The translations under genes and the position numbers were made by a program. From NCBI GenBank assembly GCA_900318625.1, contig ONLG01000042.1, positions 1 to 42,088 on the forward strand: a DNA stretch of 42,088 bases. Reading direction: 5' to 3'. The notes beneath the pieces were generated by a model. It made no database searches and had not been told where the DNA came from. It saw nothing but the letters and a program-made list of their open reading frames with translations. This stretch comes from an uncultured Prevotella sp. GTDB taxonomy: Bacteria > Bacteroidota > Bacteroidia > Bacteroidales > Bacteroidaceae. This document shows positions 41,830 through 42,088 of the stretch, one piece after another (position 1 is the first letter of the stretch; each line of letters starts with the position of its first letter).

Positions 41830-42088
41830 CTATACGCTGACAGCAGCCTTGATGTGGGGATGCGGATTGTAGTCGGTGAGCTGGAAGTCTTCGTATTTGA
41901 AGTCGAAGATGCTCCTCACTTCCGGGTTTATCAGCATCTTTGGCAGTGGTCGCGGCTCTCGTGTGAGCTGTAGGCGGGCCTGCTCCAGGTGGTTCAGGTA
42001 GAGGTGGGTGTCGCCCGTGGTGTGTATGAACTCGCCAGCCTTGAGCCCCGTCACCTGCGCCATCATCATCAGCAGCAGGGCATAGGAC
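41830..42088 (-). CDS. thyA: Thymidylate synthase ThyA, C-terminal part
   Basis: Makes dTMP from dUMP with methylene-tetrahydrofolate. Only the last 85 or so codons lie in the window; the gene runs off the right edge. They read [20 protein letters not shown], then [27 protein letters not shown] and ending with [13 protein letters not shown], matching the E. coli C-terminus ([30 protein letters not shown]) position by position. His and Tyr of GDTHLY contact the dUMP ribose. The catalytic Cys is outside. It lies upstream of folA on the same strand, but 2.5 kb away. Confidence 0.95.
   Translation of the reverse strand, partial: SYALLLMMMAQVTGLKAGEFIHTTGDTHLYLNHLEQARLQLTREPRPLPKMLINPEVRSIFDFKYEDFQLTDYNPHPHIKAAVSV

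Overview
The window looks like chromosomal DNA from a Bacteroidota species, most probably Prevotellaceae (Prevotella or a close relative). The support is a set of Bacteroidota-type promoters with a TAnnTTTG -7 box, a PorQ homologue (type IX secretion), PCMD-domain, DUF4954 and DUF1573 proteins, a streptopain-like C10 protease, and secreted proteins that end in a GIYI-x-x-GKK motif. No phage, plasmid or transposase gene was seen. Most of the window is ordinary core genome.

Layout. 1-437 (-) is the 5' part of trmO, leaving the window on the left; its loop carries a 42-bp tandem repeat read in frame. 392-1369 (-) is a BASS-like transporter. 1590-2254 (+) is a small DUF4160 / DUF2442-HTH pair. 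2327-3118 (-) is nagB. 3273-8129 (+) holds hflX, a DUF4954 protein and class I fumarase. 8357-10549 (+) is a secreted M6 protease. 10696-13332 (-) is clpB. 13657-17056 (-) is a C10 protease with a small downstream gene. 17195-24807 (-) is an alpha-2-macroglobulin-like protein, a DUF1573 protein and an unusual ispH. 25286-26750 (+) is bcp and a secreted carbohydrate-binding-like gene broken by an amber codon. 26860-28596 (-) is porQ-cmk. 28853-32279 (+) is a TonB-like protein, a polyprenyl synthase, an unknown protein and a TatD hydrolase. 32687-32774 is tRNA-Ser(GGA). 32896-35961 (+) is an ExbB/ExbD operon followed by an Lrp regulator. 36058-39357 (-) is folA, a PCMD lipoprotein, a beta-barrel protein and an M15 peptidase. 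39667-41705 (+) is a DUF362 protein and a TlpA-like thioredoxin. 41830-42088 (-) is the 3' part of thyA.

How the genes fit together. PorQ belongs to the type IX secretion apparatus. Three exported proteins here (M6 protease, C10 protease, amber-interrupted protein) share a similar C-terminal tail that could make them cargo of that route. TonB and ExbB/ExbD-type proteins would energise outer-membrane uptake. trmO, hflX, clpB, bcp, cmk, ispH, folA and thyA are housekeeping genes.

The most unusual signal is a G/C-rich palindromic repeat family, built around CCCCCCAAGGGGGG-like cores. It lies between genes in several places and also appears in frame inside protein genes: as 14-residue tandem repeats in TrmO, and as an extra stretch of about 20 residues in IspH. 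IspH also has a C-terminal tail made by one arm of a 39-bp inverted repeat, and lacks about 17 residues between two active-site residues. This resembles the protein-embedded palindromic elements known from Rickettsia, but I know it here only from reading the sequence. A composite repeat of about 200 bp is present at 24929-25131 and again, inverted, at 32350-32560, with a partial copy at 13508-13592.
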